Shown here in pieces: positions 25,298-38,400 of a stretch of 64,000 nucleotides of DNA; positions within the stretch are counted from its first letter, which is position 1; every line of letters starts with the position of its first letter. The stretch is from Niebla homalea (Eukaryota; Ascomycota; Lecanoromycetes; Lecanorales; Ramalinaceae), in assembly GCA_019925105.1 (NCBI GenBank), contig JAHGAU010000013.1, forward strand, positions 186,001 through 250,000, read 5' to 3'. The position numbers were made by a program, and so were the translations under genes. The notes beneath the pieces are model-generated. The model saw nothing but the letters and a program-made list of their open reading frames with translations, was not told where the DNA came from and made no database searches.

Positions 25298-27252
25298 TGA
25301 TCCCCCCTTTAATGACGGCGAGTTCCTATAAGTTAATTATTTTATTTATCTATCTCCGGGGCTAAAGATATTATAGATTTAACGACGATGAAATAGTATT
25401 AACTACCTTAAGGTATTATAATAATTTATATAAAAGTTAAGTAAATCGTATATTGAAAATAATCGTATCTGTATCGGTATAAACTTAAAAAAACCGGGAA
25501 AAAATCAACGTAAACTAAATTGATTAACGTATTCTCCGATAAATAACCGGGTTATATACTTTTTAGCCGAAAAAGGGCTTAATATAGGGTAAGTGGCTAT
25601 TACCGTTATTATTATAATTTTTTATTAAAGAATTAAATACCCTTAAAGTAAACTTATTTATTAACGGGCTCTTTAAGTATTACCTTAATTTTAAATATTT
25701 AGGACCCTCCTAGCTTTATTATATAAGAGTGGTACGGAGCCCTTATAGGGTACACTAGTATAAATAAGTAGGTATCCTGGCTTCAGATATTTAACGTATA
25801 GCTTACGACGTAAAATCTCGTTTTTAAAGTAATTAAAGTAAATACTTTTAAATTTATCTTTAATAATTTTTTTAAGATCGTTATTTAATAATATTTAAGT
25901 GAATTAAAATAACTAAGACCAGCTTTAAAAGCTTATATTTTTAGTTTAACGTATATTAAAATTATATTAACGTAAACGATTAATAAATTAACGATATAAT
26001 ATAAAAGTAAAACCGTCCGTAATTTAATAACGGAGCTTTAAAATAAGGAGCTTACGTAAAGTTAAGATTTTATAAAGCTTAAAGTAACTTAAAAATATAA
26101 TTATAATTAAGAATTAAATATAAAACTCGTTAAATATTTTATCCTTCTTACTTTTTTTACTTATACCGAAGTCCGATAAGTATAATTAAATATTATATAT
26201 AGAGACTTTATTATATATATTAAATATACTATTTAAATCTTCAATTATTTAACCCAGTAAAGTATATAAGTCGTCCGAGAATAAATCGGTTTAAGCTTTA
26301 AGTAAATTAAACGTATTATTTCTATAATAATTACGGATATAATTTGTTTTATCGGACTTATAAGTAAAGAATATAGTACTTTAACGGAATTTTAAGTTAA
26401 AGTATAATTTCTAATTATTTTACTGCTTTTTTTAACCGCGGAATAATGGTACGTTTAAATATTTCTTATTCGCTCCTTATACGGGTGCCTAAGCTCCTTA
26501 TAAAGGGGTAAATTATAGGGTAAAAGGAATATATAAAATAAATAATTTTTTAATCTTTAGAATTAAGGCTTTTATATCTTTAATAATATACTCGTCGTTA
26601 TTTAAGTTATAAACGTCGCTTTTATATATTTCTTCTTCTTTAATATTATTAAGTTATTTTTTAAACTTAATAATTTAAGTAATAAGTTCTTTATTTTGGA
26701 TAATAAGTTTTTTATTATTATTTTAATAAATATCTTAAGATACTTATAAGCGAGTAAAAGTAATATTAAACTATTAATTTATTGAAATTAATTGGGATTG
26801 TAGCTTTTTATTTATTACGGTAAAATTTTAAATTTACTGACGTAAATTCCCTAATAATAAAACAACGACATCGTCCCTTTTTACGTCCGAGTTATAATTC
26901 AGGTTATTTATAGTATAAAATATAAATCGAAATAATAATTTTAAGTATTATAGTATAAGTATTAAGGCAGTAAGGTAAAGTAGGGTAGGTAGGGCAAAAG
27001 TCTCTATAATCTTTTATTAAGTAATTTACGTTCTTAATAATAACTTAATAGTAATATCGAAACGTCTTAATTAATAGGGATAATATGATTTCCTTATCGT
27101 TTAAGGTAGTATAATGTAAATAAAGCAGGAGGCTTTCTAATCTTTTACCGAGCGGCTTAAACTCGATAATAGCCCGGTTAATCCTAGCGATAGGAAGCCC
27201 GGGTTTTTAATGACTGCGGTAACATTATAATTAATATGGATAGCTATTATTA
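25298..27252 (-). pseudogene. E4 internal region
   Basis: This minus-strand interior is RIP-mutated and has no long frame. Near its 5' end (27137-27230) a short minus-strand frame reads through NPGFLSLGLTGLLSSL, which may be a start of a protein but is not recognised. It might encode a gag-like protein by position. No pol domain was seen, although heavy mutation could hide one. Confidence 0.45.
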
Positions 27253-27425
27253 TATTAAGATACTGGAGTAGGTAGGTCCTAATAATAAATAAATAATAGC
27301 TATGAAGGTAGCTATAATACAGGTGGTGCACTTATGGTAGGTATATACGCCAAGCCCCCCCGGGAGCTAGTCCTCATGGGGCAAGTAGGCCGAGCATGGG
27401 AGCAAGGCCACTTGGAACCATGACA
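27253..27425 (-). repeat. E4 5' LTR (right, 173 bp)
   Basis: The right two thirds keep CpA and TpG (GTGGTGCACTTATGG, GCATGGGAGCAAGG) and are almost unmutated; only the left end shows RIP. It ends CCATGACA, followed by the AATAT target duplication. Confidence 0.9.
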
Positions 27426-27430
27426 AATAT

Positions 27431-27823
27431 ATAGGTATTTAACTATGTTAATTACGGGAATAACTTAAGGTTAATACCGTTAATCTTAAGTATATTTATA
27501 TTACGGAATAGGTAATTAACGGGTTAATAAAGGCCTTATTTATTAAGATTTTTATATAGTTTAAATAGACGTCAAGCCTTAAGGAACTATTATATTAATA
27601 ATTTAAGGATTATATACTTACCGACGGCAGACTTAATAACAAACCGGGTAATAAATAATAAGTATATAATAATTATATAAGGGAGCTAGTTACTTAATAA
27701 TCAGGGGAGTTACTTAATAAATACGGTAATTAAACTTTTATATAAAAGGATATAACGTTAAGGTTATAAAGGAGCTATTTAATAAATAAGATTTACGGGC
27801 TATATATAAAGTTCAAAAAGGAG
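27431..27823 (+). pseudogene. E1 pol C-terminus and polypurine tract
   Basis: The RNase H end of E1 continues after E4. The run around 27495-27600 reads with stops as ITE*VINGLIKALFIK...F, which fits the FIREQV...GxI.....T..QxADxLTKxL tail of Copia RNase H. An AAAAAGGAG purine tract at 27815-27823 lies directly before the 3' LTR. Confidence 0.7.
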
Positions 27824-27985
27824 TATTAAATATATAGGATCGCCACTTAGGAGATTACGTAACGCGGATTAAATTAGATAAAGCGGACGTACTAGACCTA
27901 AGTAGGATAACGGTATATGGCCTTATATATAGTCTCACTTTATACATAGTAATAATCAAGCAACTTATACCTCTCAATTTCAACA
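27824..27985 (+). repeat. E1 3' LTR (162 bp)
   Basis: Its first bases are RIP-altered (TATTAAATATATAGG for TGTTGAATATGCAGG), but most of it, from 27836 to the end CTCAATTTCAACA, is clean. It is followed by TACGT, the same five bases that precede the 5' LTR. Confidence 0.93.
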
Positions 27986-28282
27986 TACGTATATATTATA
28001 CTGCTTAAAGATTAAAATAAACTTATATGTCTTATTAATAAATAAAAATAAGCAGATTATTAACGTAAATAAAACGCTTATATAACGTTAACGTTATTTA
28101 CTATAATAATAATATGGATAATAAAGGTATATAGCTATATATATATTAACTTATAAATACTTATATAAATCCTTAACAAATTATACTTATAAAAGTAATT
28201 AAAATTATTAAGGAGAAAAGAGAAGAAGTTTAAAATAAAATAAAGGTTTTATTATAATCGTATACCGTTTTTATAGTAATAT
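27986..28282. repeat. Repeat X, copy 1, segment 2
   Basis: It aligns with about 49510-49780 of copy 2, for example TTAACGTTATTTACTNTAATAAT at 28088 and 49604 and GTTTAAAATAAA near 28230 and 49742. It lies between elements E1 and E5 and is the target of both. No gene seen. Confidence 0.8.
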
Positions 28283-28428
28283 TATTGGTGTATGGACCAA
28301 AAAGTATGATAATATATGAATAATAATTCTACCTAAAGGATAGGAGCATTATAAGGATGCCTGTCCTCTATATATAAAGGGTATCCTATATTTATTAATA
28401 TTCCTATATATATATGCTATATATAATA
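28283..28428 (-). repeat. E5 3' LTR (left, 146 bp)
   Basis: It aligns with 47330-47475 over its full length and shares the run AATAATTCTACCTAAAGGAT. The left end keeps GGTGTATGGACC; the right end is RIP-altered (ATATATAATA for GCACATAACA). The next five bases happen also to be AATAT. Confidence 0.88.
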
Positions 28429-28495
28429 AATATTATTAAAAGAAAAAAGGCCGTTACTTATAATAACGTTCATTTTAATATATTAATACAGAAGG

Positions 28496-30210
28496 ATGGC
28501 GACGAACAAAGGGACCCTAGAGGTCCAAAACGATACGTATATACATAGTTTTAACGACAGTGAAAAGAGTATATTAAGTACGATAAATAAAAGTAATATA
28601 ATAGTTAAAAATAAGGTAATAAATAAACAAGTAGCTTATATTAACAGAAACGGTAATAATGCGTACGGACAATATAATAATAATAAGCCGGATAATACTT
28701 AAAATAAATAAAAAAACTAAAGTTAATAAAATACGCGTATTAAAGCGCGTAAAACGCGTAATAATAATACGGAAGTAATAGGTAAATAAAAGGGTAAGAA
28801 GGCCGGTATAATATTAATAATAAACGGTATAAGCGGAAAAAAAAAGTAAAAAGATTGTAGCGAAAGTATTATTAAGGGTATATAAAGGGGAAATAAAGTT
28901 AATAAAAAGGATAAAACCTTAAGGGATTAAAAGTAAAAAGCGGAAACGGTATATTACCCGGTAAATAAAAACAAGAAAATAATAAAGGAAACAATAAAAG
29001 CCTTAAAAGGACTTTTTATAGTAAAATAAAAAAATATTACGCTAAAGATTTAACCGATATTATAGATTAAGTTAAAAGGCATAAAGGACTTTTATATAAA
29101 AATAGAAATAAAATTAAAAGAGGTAGAGCGGCTATAAAGTTCTTAAAGGGCGATAATAAAAGCGTTAATAAAAAGTAAAGACGGCGGTTTAAAGTTAAAT
29201 ATATAAAATAAAGGTATGAAAATAATAGCCCCTTAAATAAAAAAGAGTTAAATAATAAAGGTAATAAAAAAGGTACTTACAGTAAAGAATAAAAAAATAA
29301 CGGAAAAAAAGGTAACCGTATTAAAAAAGGTAAGGATAATAACGGTTTATTTATTTAATAATAAGGAGAAAAACGTAACGGTAAAAATAAACCCGTTATA
29401 ATTAATAAAAGCTTTTAAAATAACGACGGAACCGTTAATAAAATAAATTATTATAATATATAAATTATAAAATAAAAATATTTTCCTTAATATAATATTT
29501 TTAAAAACGAAAGAAAACTTAAAGAAATTTAAAACTTAAGTTAATAAGAAAAATATAAGTTAATTAAAATTTTAAGGTAATTATTTACCGTTATAATAAA
29601 TAAAATATATTTATTACGTTTTAAGGAAGTTAAGAAAAAATTACGTTAAAAAATATAAAAAAAGAAAATATAATTCTTTATTTAAAACTTAAGATCGTTA
29701 ATTATAAACTTCCGCCGATAATAAAGAAACTTAATTCCTTAAAATACGTAAAAAGGTACTTTATTATTATATTAAGTATAATATTAATAAAAATATATAA
29801 TAATATCCTAAATAAAAAGATTATTAAAAAAGGATCTTTTAAGATAACTTAATTATAAAATAAAGTAGTTAATATTTATTAATATTTTAAATATTAAAAT
29901 TATAAATATATTATTATAAAATGCCTTAATATTATAAAATATATAATTTACGTTAAGGGTTATAATACCTATAAGTATATAAAGTTAATAATTAAAAGGC
30001 TTATAAAGGATATACTTAAATATATTACGTATAATAAAAAAGGATATTTAATATAAGATTTTAAGTATATAATAAAAGCTAAAGAGATTAAACGTAAAGA
30101 AACCCGGATAACCGCGAAAATCTAACGGTATAATACGTATAAGATTAATTTAATAAATTAATTAAAAGTAGCCTTAAAATATAAACTTAATTAATTAAAT
30201 AATAAAAAAT
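28496..30210 (+). pseudogene. LINE B ORF1 remnant
   Basis: The frame opens ATGGCGACGAACAAAGGGAC and stays open for 68 codons, the longest intact coding piece of any transposon in the window. The opening MATNKGTLEVQND is recognisable in all four long copies. Downstream stops are frequent. A zinc-knuckle relic (KYITYNKKGYL) is at about 30020-30058. The end is approximate. Confidence 0.8.
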
Positions 30211-30329
30211 AAATAACAATAAAAAAAAGAAAGCTCCTTATAATCCCGACCTTAAAAACCGGCCGTTTTACGTCTTTAATAATAACCGGGAAAATATTAA
30301 ATTAAAAAATACTTAACTTTAATAAGAAA

Positions 30330-33300
30330 TCCGTAACTTAAATAAATATAAAAGAAAAAGCCTTTATAAAGGTTAATATATAATATATTAACGTTTTTAA
30401 AAGTAATATAATATAACGTTTATAATAAAGGAATTAAAGCCGTAATACCGATATTTAAGTTTAAAGAAGTTAAGAATATTAACGTTATAATAATATAAAA
30501 ATTACCGTATAATTTATATATATATTCGTTTATTAATTTAAAAAAAAGGTTTTATTTAGTTTTTAAGAAGGATAAGATAACCAGAATATACTTCTTTATG
30601 AATAAATAGCTTAACGTAAATAATTAGGATATTACTTATTATAATAAAAACCTTTATATATTCTATATTATAAAAAAAAAAGGGACTTAAAAACGACTTT
30701 AATATTTATAACGTATATAATCCGTTGCCGGTTAATAAAAAAGGATTTTTTATAATATTATTACTTAAAAGGTCTTAATTACTTTAAATAAATATATATT
30801 ATTTAAAGACTTTAATTTATATTATTATATATAAAATGAAAAAGGGCGTATAATAAATTACGGTAAATCGGATAACCTATTAATAATTACCGTTAAAGTT
30901 AATTTTTTATTATTAATATTATAAAGGATTATTATATAAAAGAGTTATAAATTTAAAATAACGATTAATTTAACCTTTAATATAAAAAAGGTTATTAATA
31001 CGGTTATAATATATAAATTATGAAAGGACTTAAAATATAACTTAAATTATATATTAATATAAACAACCCTGGATTAAGCAGTTAATATAACTATATTACC
31101 ACCGGTAAAGAAAACGTAGAAAACGGCTAAAAAAACAGAGGTTTATATAAAAACGGAGGAAATAATAATATAATTTATAAACCTCCCTTAATTAAATAAT
31201 AAAGACCGGATCGATTTTTTTATAAAGTGAATAATAAAGGTATTAAATAAAGTAATTAACAAAACTATCCCGATAATAAAACCCTTTTAAAGAACTAAAA
31301 CCTATTAAAATGAAGGGTATATAATTATAATTATAAAAATAAAAAGCTAATTAAATAGGTTTTTAAGTATAAAAACTAAGAAATATTTAATTAATTAAAA
31401 GTTACTTAAAAAAAAAAGGAAAACACTATTAAGAAAACTAAGTAAATATACTTTTAATCTATAATATATAATTTAACGGTTTTACCTCGTAATATTTAAA
31501 AGCTAATAAAGTATAATAAAGAATAAAGTAAAAAACCAAAGTTTATCCTTAAATTCCCGCCCTTTAAAAAACTTAATAATATATTAATTAATACCTTTAA
31601 CGGTAAAATTAAGGCCCTTAAAAGAATATTTTTCCCTTTTTTATTAAAAGCTAACTTAAACGATATTAATAACGCTTTATACCCCGACTTTATATTAATA
31701 AATAAAATAATAATATAAGATATAATAATTAAGGCGATTAATAAATTAAAACAAAATAAAGCCCTAAAACTGAATAAGATTCTTAATAAATTCCTGGTAA
31801 TAATAACCTTATTTTTTAAAAAAGTTTTTATTTATTTCTTTTAAATATATTTTAACGTTAATTATTATTTACGCAAGTTTAGAAAAATAAAAACGATTAT
31901 TTTTAAGAAGCTTATTAAGCCGGATTATTTTAAAATAAAGTCTTATAGACTTATTATATTCCTATATACGTTAAGGAAAGCCTTAAAAACGGTAATAATA
32001 AAAATCCTTAATAATTATATAAAGAATTACGGACTTTTCTTTAATTAATAAATAAAAATAAAAAGAAATTAATTAATAAAAACAGCCCTTAAAAGATTAA
32101 TTAACGGTATATATATAATATAAAGTTATAAGAAGAAGTATATTATAAGTTTTCTTTCTTTTAATATTATAAATACTTTTAATAAAATAAACCATTAAAG
32201 GTTACTATATAACTTAAAAAAAAAAGGATATTACCTTTCTTAATTAAATAAATGAAAAGTTTTTTAAGCGATTAAACCATATTAATTAATTTAAAATAAA
32301 AGATAAACTTAATAAAGCCTATTATAACGGGGATTCCTTAAAGATTACCTATTTTTTTTATATTATTTTTATTCTTTAACGGTTTATTAATTAAAAAACT
32401 CATTAAGTTAAAATAGAAAATCCAAATTAAAGGCTTTATTAACGATATTTACTTCTTAATTTATAATATTTTTATACGTATAAATTATTTAGAATTAAAA
32501 TAAACTTATAAAGTCTATCTTTAATAAGTGAAAACTTAGAAGGCTTAATTTACGCCATATAAGTATAAACTTATTTATATAATTAAAAGCCCGAGGTTAT
32601 ACGATATAATAATTATAATAAACTTAAGTAAAGTTATAATAAAGCTAGATATCAATATTAAAGTCTTTAATTTTTAAATAAATAAAAAGCTTAATTAAAA
32701 AAACTATATAAAAAAGGTTTAAAAAAATAACTTTATAAAAAAAAAACTTTATTTATTTCGTCGTATCGATATAAGAAGTTACGTTATAGAAAACCCGGAT
32801 TATTTATTAAGCTGTAATAAAGTTAATTATAATATATATTATGGTTATTTAATATATACCTAAAAGTACTCCGGAACATAAGAAAAAGCCTATTTAAATA
32901 TTATAGAAAGTCCAGAATCGATATTTAAAAGTAATTAATAATACCTATAAAATAACCCTTATTCCGGTATTAAAGTCTAAAATCTTTATATTACCGATTA
33001 AAGTTTTATTAAATTAAATAATCGTTTAAATAAAATTAAAAAAATATATATACTTAATTATAATAATAAGAAACGGGCGAATCCGCCAGAATCTTAATAA
33101 GCTTAAAGTTAAAGGGAGTAAATTAAAGATATTTATCTCCTTTCCTATTAAGATAAAGTAAAAATAAACGGAGAAAAAGGTTAATCTTATTAATATCCCG
33201 GAAATTAACTTAAATAAATATAAACTCTTATTAAGTATAAAAAGATTAAGATTAAAAAAATTTAAAAAGTAAAAATTATAACGATTATTTTATAAATTAT

Positions 33301-34110
33301 AATAAAATAAATTAAGTATTAATAAAAATATAAAAACTTTATACTTTAAAGTTATTATTATTTAGCTTTTAACGATAAAAAGATTATTAATAAGTATTTC
33401 CGTTATTATAATATTATAAGGAAGGGTAATAACGTATTAATAATTTAACTCCGGATAAATAAAAACGGTTTAATTTATTTCTTATTTACTATATATACTG
33501 AAGGTCGGATAAACGCCGGATATAAATACGAATAAAAAAAGCAGGACGCCATATACGTCCTTATTTCTTATCCTTTATTTACGGAAATTAAATTAAGATT
33601 TATTATAAAAATTAATACTTATAATTATTATTAAATATTATTTATAAAGTAAAATATCCGGGTAACCGTTAAGTTTATAATGTTTATTAAATTACTATTA
33701 TAGTTTAATTTTATTATAGAGATAAATAAGGTTATTAAAGACCTTATGGAAAAGGCTTATTACCGGTTAAGGAAGAAAAAAAGGAATAAAAACCGGCTAT
33801 ATTAATTATATAAACCGGAAAGCATTTTCTATAATTATAAAGATATAATAATAAATATTTATTAAAAGTCTTTAAAGGAATTAACGGTAATAATAATATA
33901 AAAAAAGGTATATATTAAGCGCGTAAGTATTAATAAAAATATTTAGAAATATTATATAAGATTAAAATAATATAAATATATAAAGGTATAAAAGAATAAC
34001 GAGCTTAAGGATAGCCTTTATAAAGATATAATTATAATATTACGGATTTTCTTGGGGGAATTAAAATATAAAAAGTATATAAATAAATTACTATTTTCTA
34101 AACGGCCATT
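30330..34110 (+). pseudogene. LINE B ORF2 (endonuclease-reverse transcriptase) remnant
   Basis: This is the only plus-strand ORF2 copy not split by another element. The endonuclease GDFN box lies at about 30800-30835 (reads KDFNLYYYI). The RT GIPQG box lies at 32329-32345, and the FxDD box at about 32434-32460 (FINDIYFLIY). RIP stops are dense. It served as the reference for rejoining LINE A across E2. Confidence 0.82.
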
Positions 34111-34119
34111 AATATCCTT

Positions 34120-34280
34120 TATTTTAAGGAATAAAGGGTAAAGGCCTGATAAACGCCGGTTTTTACTTTAACGTTATAAGTATCGGGTTTTTACGGTTAC
34201 CAGTAAGGCCAAAAGGCCGCGTATTAAGGAACGCCGGAATTAGCCCAGCTAGACCCGTAATATAAATCAATCAATCAATC
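34120..34280 (+). repeat. LINE B 3' end and tail
   Basis: A G/C-richer end, with AAAAGGCCGCGTATTAAGG and the (TCAA)n tail, shared with the other LINE copies. Confidence 0.85.
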
Positions 34281-34294
34281 AATATACTAATACA

Positions 34295-35259
34295 AATATT
34301 AATATCCAATAATACGTTATACTCTTTATATCCTATGTTTTTATGTTAAAATCTTATTTAATTTTACGGAAGCGGCCGCAATTACGCTTAAAACGTAATA
34401 TACAAGGAATACCGATAGATAATAAGGATATTATTTTAATAAACGCCGGTTATAATAAAGTAATATAAGGTTTATTATGGCGGGTAATAATAGCGTTATT
34501 AATTTAGGACATATAATATAGAATTTATATAATAAATTTAAGTATAACTTTAATAATAAAAACTTATTATTATATTTTATACTTTAAGTAATTTATTTAA
34601 TTAAATATTTATTATCTTTTTCCTTATAAATAATTCTTTTAATAATATACTCCTCCTTATTCTTAAAATCTACTTTAAATACGGGCGGTATATTACGGTT
34701 AAGTTATCGGTTAAAAGGATCTTTTATTAAATTATTAATTAACTTAAGTATATTAATTAGAATAATTAATATTATCTTTATATTAACGGGTAATTTAAGC
34801 TTTTATATAAAGTAATTAATTTTCTTAATAATAATAAAAAGTTTAATATTTTATTAATATAACTTATAATTTTTAATACCGAAAATATTATATTTATAAT
34901 ATAACTTTAAATAAATTAAATTCAATATTAAATTAAATTAATTTATAACTCTAATTATACCGGAATTTAATTATTATTTATATAAATTCTAGTGCGTTTT
35001 ATATTTTTTTACGGTTTTATAATTAAAATATATTATATTTAAGAATTAAAAAAATTATTAAAAGGTTTAAGGGATTATAGATATTTATATTATAATAAAT
35101 TTTATTTAAAGTAAATTTAATTAACTTTAACTTTAAATTATTTAAAATACTTTAAATATATAAAATAATATTTATTTAATTATAATCCGGATATATAATT
35201 ATAAAGTAACGTAATATAATTTTAACCGTTTAATTAATCCGTTTTAATTAACCGTTAAT
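34295..35259 (-). pseudogene. E5 integrase C-terminus and chromodomain
   Basis: On the minus strand from 35259 downward, a string reads TxGRLKRINQTVKIILRYF, which fits TDGQSERxNQTxE of Gypsy integrases. It is followed by YIxSILNNLKxKxIKFTLNEI-like sequence. At about 34600-34690 the frame reads EEYIIKRIIYKEKDNKYLIK, which matches the start of a chromodomain (EYxVExIL...YLVKW). Such domains direct insertion toward histone-methylated chromatin. The remaining 34295-34590 is unrecognised. Confidence 0.8.
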
Positions 35260-35469
35260 TTAAAGGTAATATTGATTGATTGATTGATTTATATTACGGA
35301 TCTAGCTAAGCTAATTCCGGCGTTCCCTAATACTCGGTTATTTAACCTTATTAATAACCGTAAAAACCCGATATCCATAACGTTAAAAATAAAAACCGGT
35401 ATTTACTTAACCTTTATTTACGTTTTAAGGGCTAAGAGTATCTACGGCCGTTTAAAGAATAGGAATTTA

Positions 35470-38400
35470 TTTATACGTTTTTTTTAAGAAAACCTATAAT
35501 ATTATAATTAAATCTACTTAAGGGTTATTTTTAAATTTATTATTTTTCCGTTACCTTACGGGTTTATTTAATATTAAAATTTTAGAATTCCGATTATATT
35601 ATTAAATATCTTTACCGATATATATATTATTATTACCTTATTTATATAACTTTATTAATTAATATAGTATTATTTTTTATACCGCCCCGGTATTTATAGC
35701 CCCCTTAACCCCTTATTAAATATAGTTTTCCCGTTATTACTTTTTACCCCCGGGTCAGCGGCGAGATTTCTTAATTAAATCTTTAATCACTTTTTCCATT
35801 TCCTTAATTAAGTTAAATTATAATAATAAGCCCATAGTTATTATAAATTTAATAGCCACTTTAATATCCTTTTTATTAATAAGTATTTAACGATAATTAT
35901 TAATTTTTACCCTTTTAATTAATCCCGGTTTAAGCTCTTTAAATAATAAATAAAAGATTAATACGTATATAATATTTTGCTTTTATTATTTATATTTATA
36001 ATTAACGTTAATCCGACTATTAATATATATAATAAAAAGGAAATAAACTAAGTTATTTTTATTTATCTAAAGTTAAATTATTAACGTATTATCGTTTTTC
36101 CTTATAATTCCGTAACGTTAAAAATATTTATTAATAACCTTATCGTTATCCAACGCCGGGTATTATTACCCTTAAAGGATTAATTTTTTATATTTATATT
36201 AACGTTTTATTTACCTTTTATAATCTATAAGGTAATTACCGTTAATTTTATTCTTATAGCCTTCTTTTTTTCCGTTATTTTTACTTTAAATAAAAGTTTA
36301 TATATTCTTATATTAACTTTTTAAACGTAAGTTAGATTAACCTTTTTTTTAATTTACTTTAATTTAATTTCTATAAGGGGGGTAAATACTATTTCTTTAC
36401 GTTTTTTTATTTAAGGCTTTTTATAATTCTAATGAATATATTTATTTCCTATTAATATAATTAAGTTTATATTTTTTAAGCTTTATTTAAGCGATTATTT
36501 AATTTAGGGCTAACTTTATTAATAATATAAAAACCTCGGATTCTAATATCAGGACGGAAATTATTTTATATATTTTATTTATTATTTTTAAGTATCGGTT
36601 TTAAATCTTTTATAATTATTAAACGGGCTTTTTCTTATATTTAAGCGTATTTTTAAGTATATATTAAATAATTATTATGTACGTTATTATAAACTTTATA
36701 ACCGCTTAATAAACGGTTTTAATTTTTTATAAAATAGTTCTTTACGTTAATACTATAAAATAAATAAGGCCCCTTTCTTATAAAATTTTTTTTTTTAACC
36801 CTTTTTTATATAATCCTTTTAATCTAATTTCCTATTAATTTATAAATTAAGTACCTTAATATTAACTTCCGGTTTTATTATTATATTACTTAAGTTTATT
36901 ATAATTATTATATCGTATAACTTTAAGCTTTTTATTATATAAATAAACTTATACTTATACGGGGCGAATTAAACCCTATATATTTTTATTTATTATAAAT
37001 AGACTTTATAAGTTTATTTTAACTTTAAATAATTTATATAAATAAATATATTATAAATTAAGAAATAAATATCGTTAATAAAGTTTTTTACTTAAATTTT
37101 TTATTTTAATTTTATTAAATCTTTAATAAGCGGGCCATTAAAGAATAAGAATAAAATTAAGAAGATAAATAACCTTTAAGGAATCCCTATTATTATAAGC
37201 TTTATCGTATTTATCTTTTATTTTAAATTAATCAACATTATTTAATTATTTAAGAAATTTTCTATTTAATTTATAAGGAAAAATAAAACCCTTTTTTTCC
37301 ATAAATTATATAATAACCTTTAATAATTTATTTTATTAAACGCCCCTATAATATTTAAGGAAAGAAGATTTATGACGTATTTTTTCTTATAATTTTATAC
37401 CGTATATATATTATTAATTAAGCCTTTAAAAGCCGTTTCCGTTAACCGTTTTTTTCTTACTTTTATTTATTAATTAAAGAATAGTTTATACCCTTTTACG
37501 TAATTACTTGGGATCTTTATAATTACCGTCTTTAAAGCCTTTTTTAACGTATAAAAAAATACTATAAATTTATATAATTTTACTTTTAAATAATTTAACT
37601 TAACCGGCTTTTTAAAAATGATTATTTTAATTTCCTTAAATCTACGGGGATAATATCCTATATTAAGGTAGGTTTAAAATAAATAAATAAAGATTTTTCT
37701 AAATAATAACGTTATTATAAATAGGAATTTATTTAATATACCGTTAAGTCCAAGGGTTTTATTCTTCTTTAATTTATTAATCGCTTTAATTATTATTTCT
37801 TAAATTATTATTTTATTTATTATTATTAATTTAAGATATACCGTATTATTAATATTTATTAAGTTAACTTTTAATAACGGGGGAAAAAACGCCTTTTTAA
37901 GAGCCTTAATTTTGCCGTTAAAGGTATTTATTACCGTACCGTTTAATCTTTTTAAAAATAAAAACTTAAAAATAAATTTAAGTTTTTTATTTTATTCTTT
38001 ACCGTATTTTATTAGCTTTTAAATATTATAAAAGGAAACCGTTAAGTTATATATTATAGCCCGGAAGTATATTTATTTAATCTTTTAAATAATTCTTTCC
38101 TTTTTTTTTAAGCTTTTTTTAACTGTTAAAGTATTTCCTGGTTTTTATATTTAATAATTTATTTTATAAGTGCTTTTATTTTTATAATCGCCTTTATATA
38201 TTCCTTATTTTAATAAGTTTTAACTTTTTAAAACGGTTTTATTATTAAGATTATAACGTTAATTATTTTATTTAAAGTTTTTATTACCCGTTTTATAAAA
38301 TAATTAATTTATTTTTTATTATTAAGCTAAGGAAATTCCGTTAATTAAGATATTATTTTTATTACCTTTATTAATACTTTAATTTCCTTAACCGTTTTTT

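Larger units (their letters stand above)
25125..27425 (-). mobile_element. Small LTR retroelement E4 (2.3 kb), possibly non-autonomous
   Basis: Two 173-bp LTRs (25125-25297 and 27253-27425) with TGTCAGGG...CCATGACA ends are flanked by AATAT (25120-25124 and 27426-27430). A polypurine tract on the minus strand (AAAGGGGGGATCA, complement of 25298-25310) abuts the left LTR, so the element reads on the minus strand. The internal region is only 1955 bp, too short for a complete gag-pol. I saw no reverse transcriptase or integrase motif in it. It could be a gag-only or other non-autonomous element, or an internally deleted one. Confidence 0.82.
982..27985 (+). mobile_element. Ty1/Copia element E1, carrying nested insertions
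   Basis: Two 162-bp LTRs (982-1143 and 27824-27985) have matching ends, TGTTGAA...TTCAACA where unmutated, and are flanked by an identical 5-bp target duplication TACGT (977-981 and 27986-27990). Internal motifs in Copia order (reverse transcriptase, then RNase H) place it on the plus strand. Removing LINE A (with its TSD copy) and element E4 (with its TSD) leaves about 6.05 kb, a normal size for an autonomous Copia element. Copy 2 of repeat X at about 49510 shows the uninterrupted target. All frames are broken by RIP. Confidence 0.9.
28491..34280 (+). mobile_element. Tad1-like LINE B
   Basis: A 14-bp target duplication flanks it: AATATATTAATACA (28477-28490) and AATATACTAATACA (34281-34294), differing by one RIP-type base. 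It begins only 5 nt before the ORF1 ATG and ends in a (TCAA)n tail at 34267-34280. Its 5.79-kb length equals that of the other long copies. It is inserted near the 3' end of E5, in the opposite orientation. Confidence 0.92.

Noticed and set aside
28283..28428. Solo LTR flanked on both sides by AATAT
   Set aside because: The matching 146-bp LTR at 47330-47475 also has AATAT outside, minus-strand Gypsy pol lies between them, and repeat X copy 2 confirms the full insertion. The inner AATAT is chance in A+T-rich DNA.
35284..35487. 67-codon plus-strand frame
   Set aside because: It lies antisense to the 3' end of LINE C and has no features of a gene.
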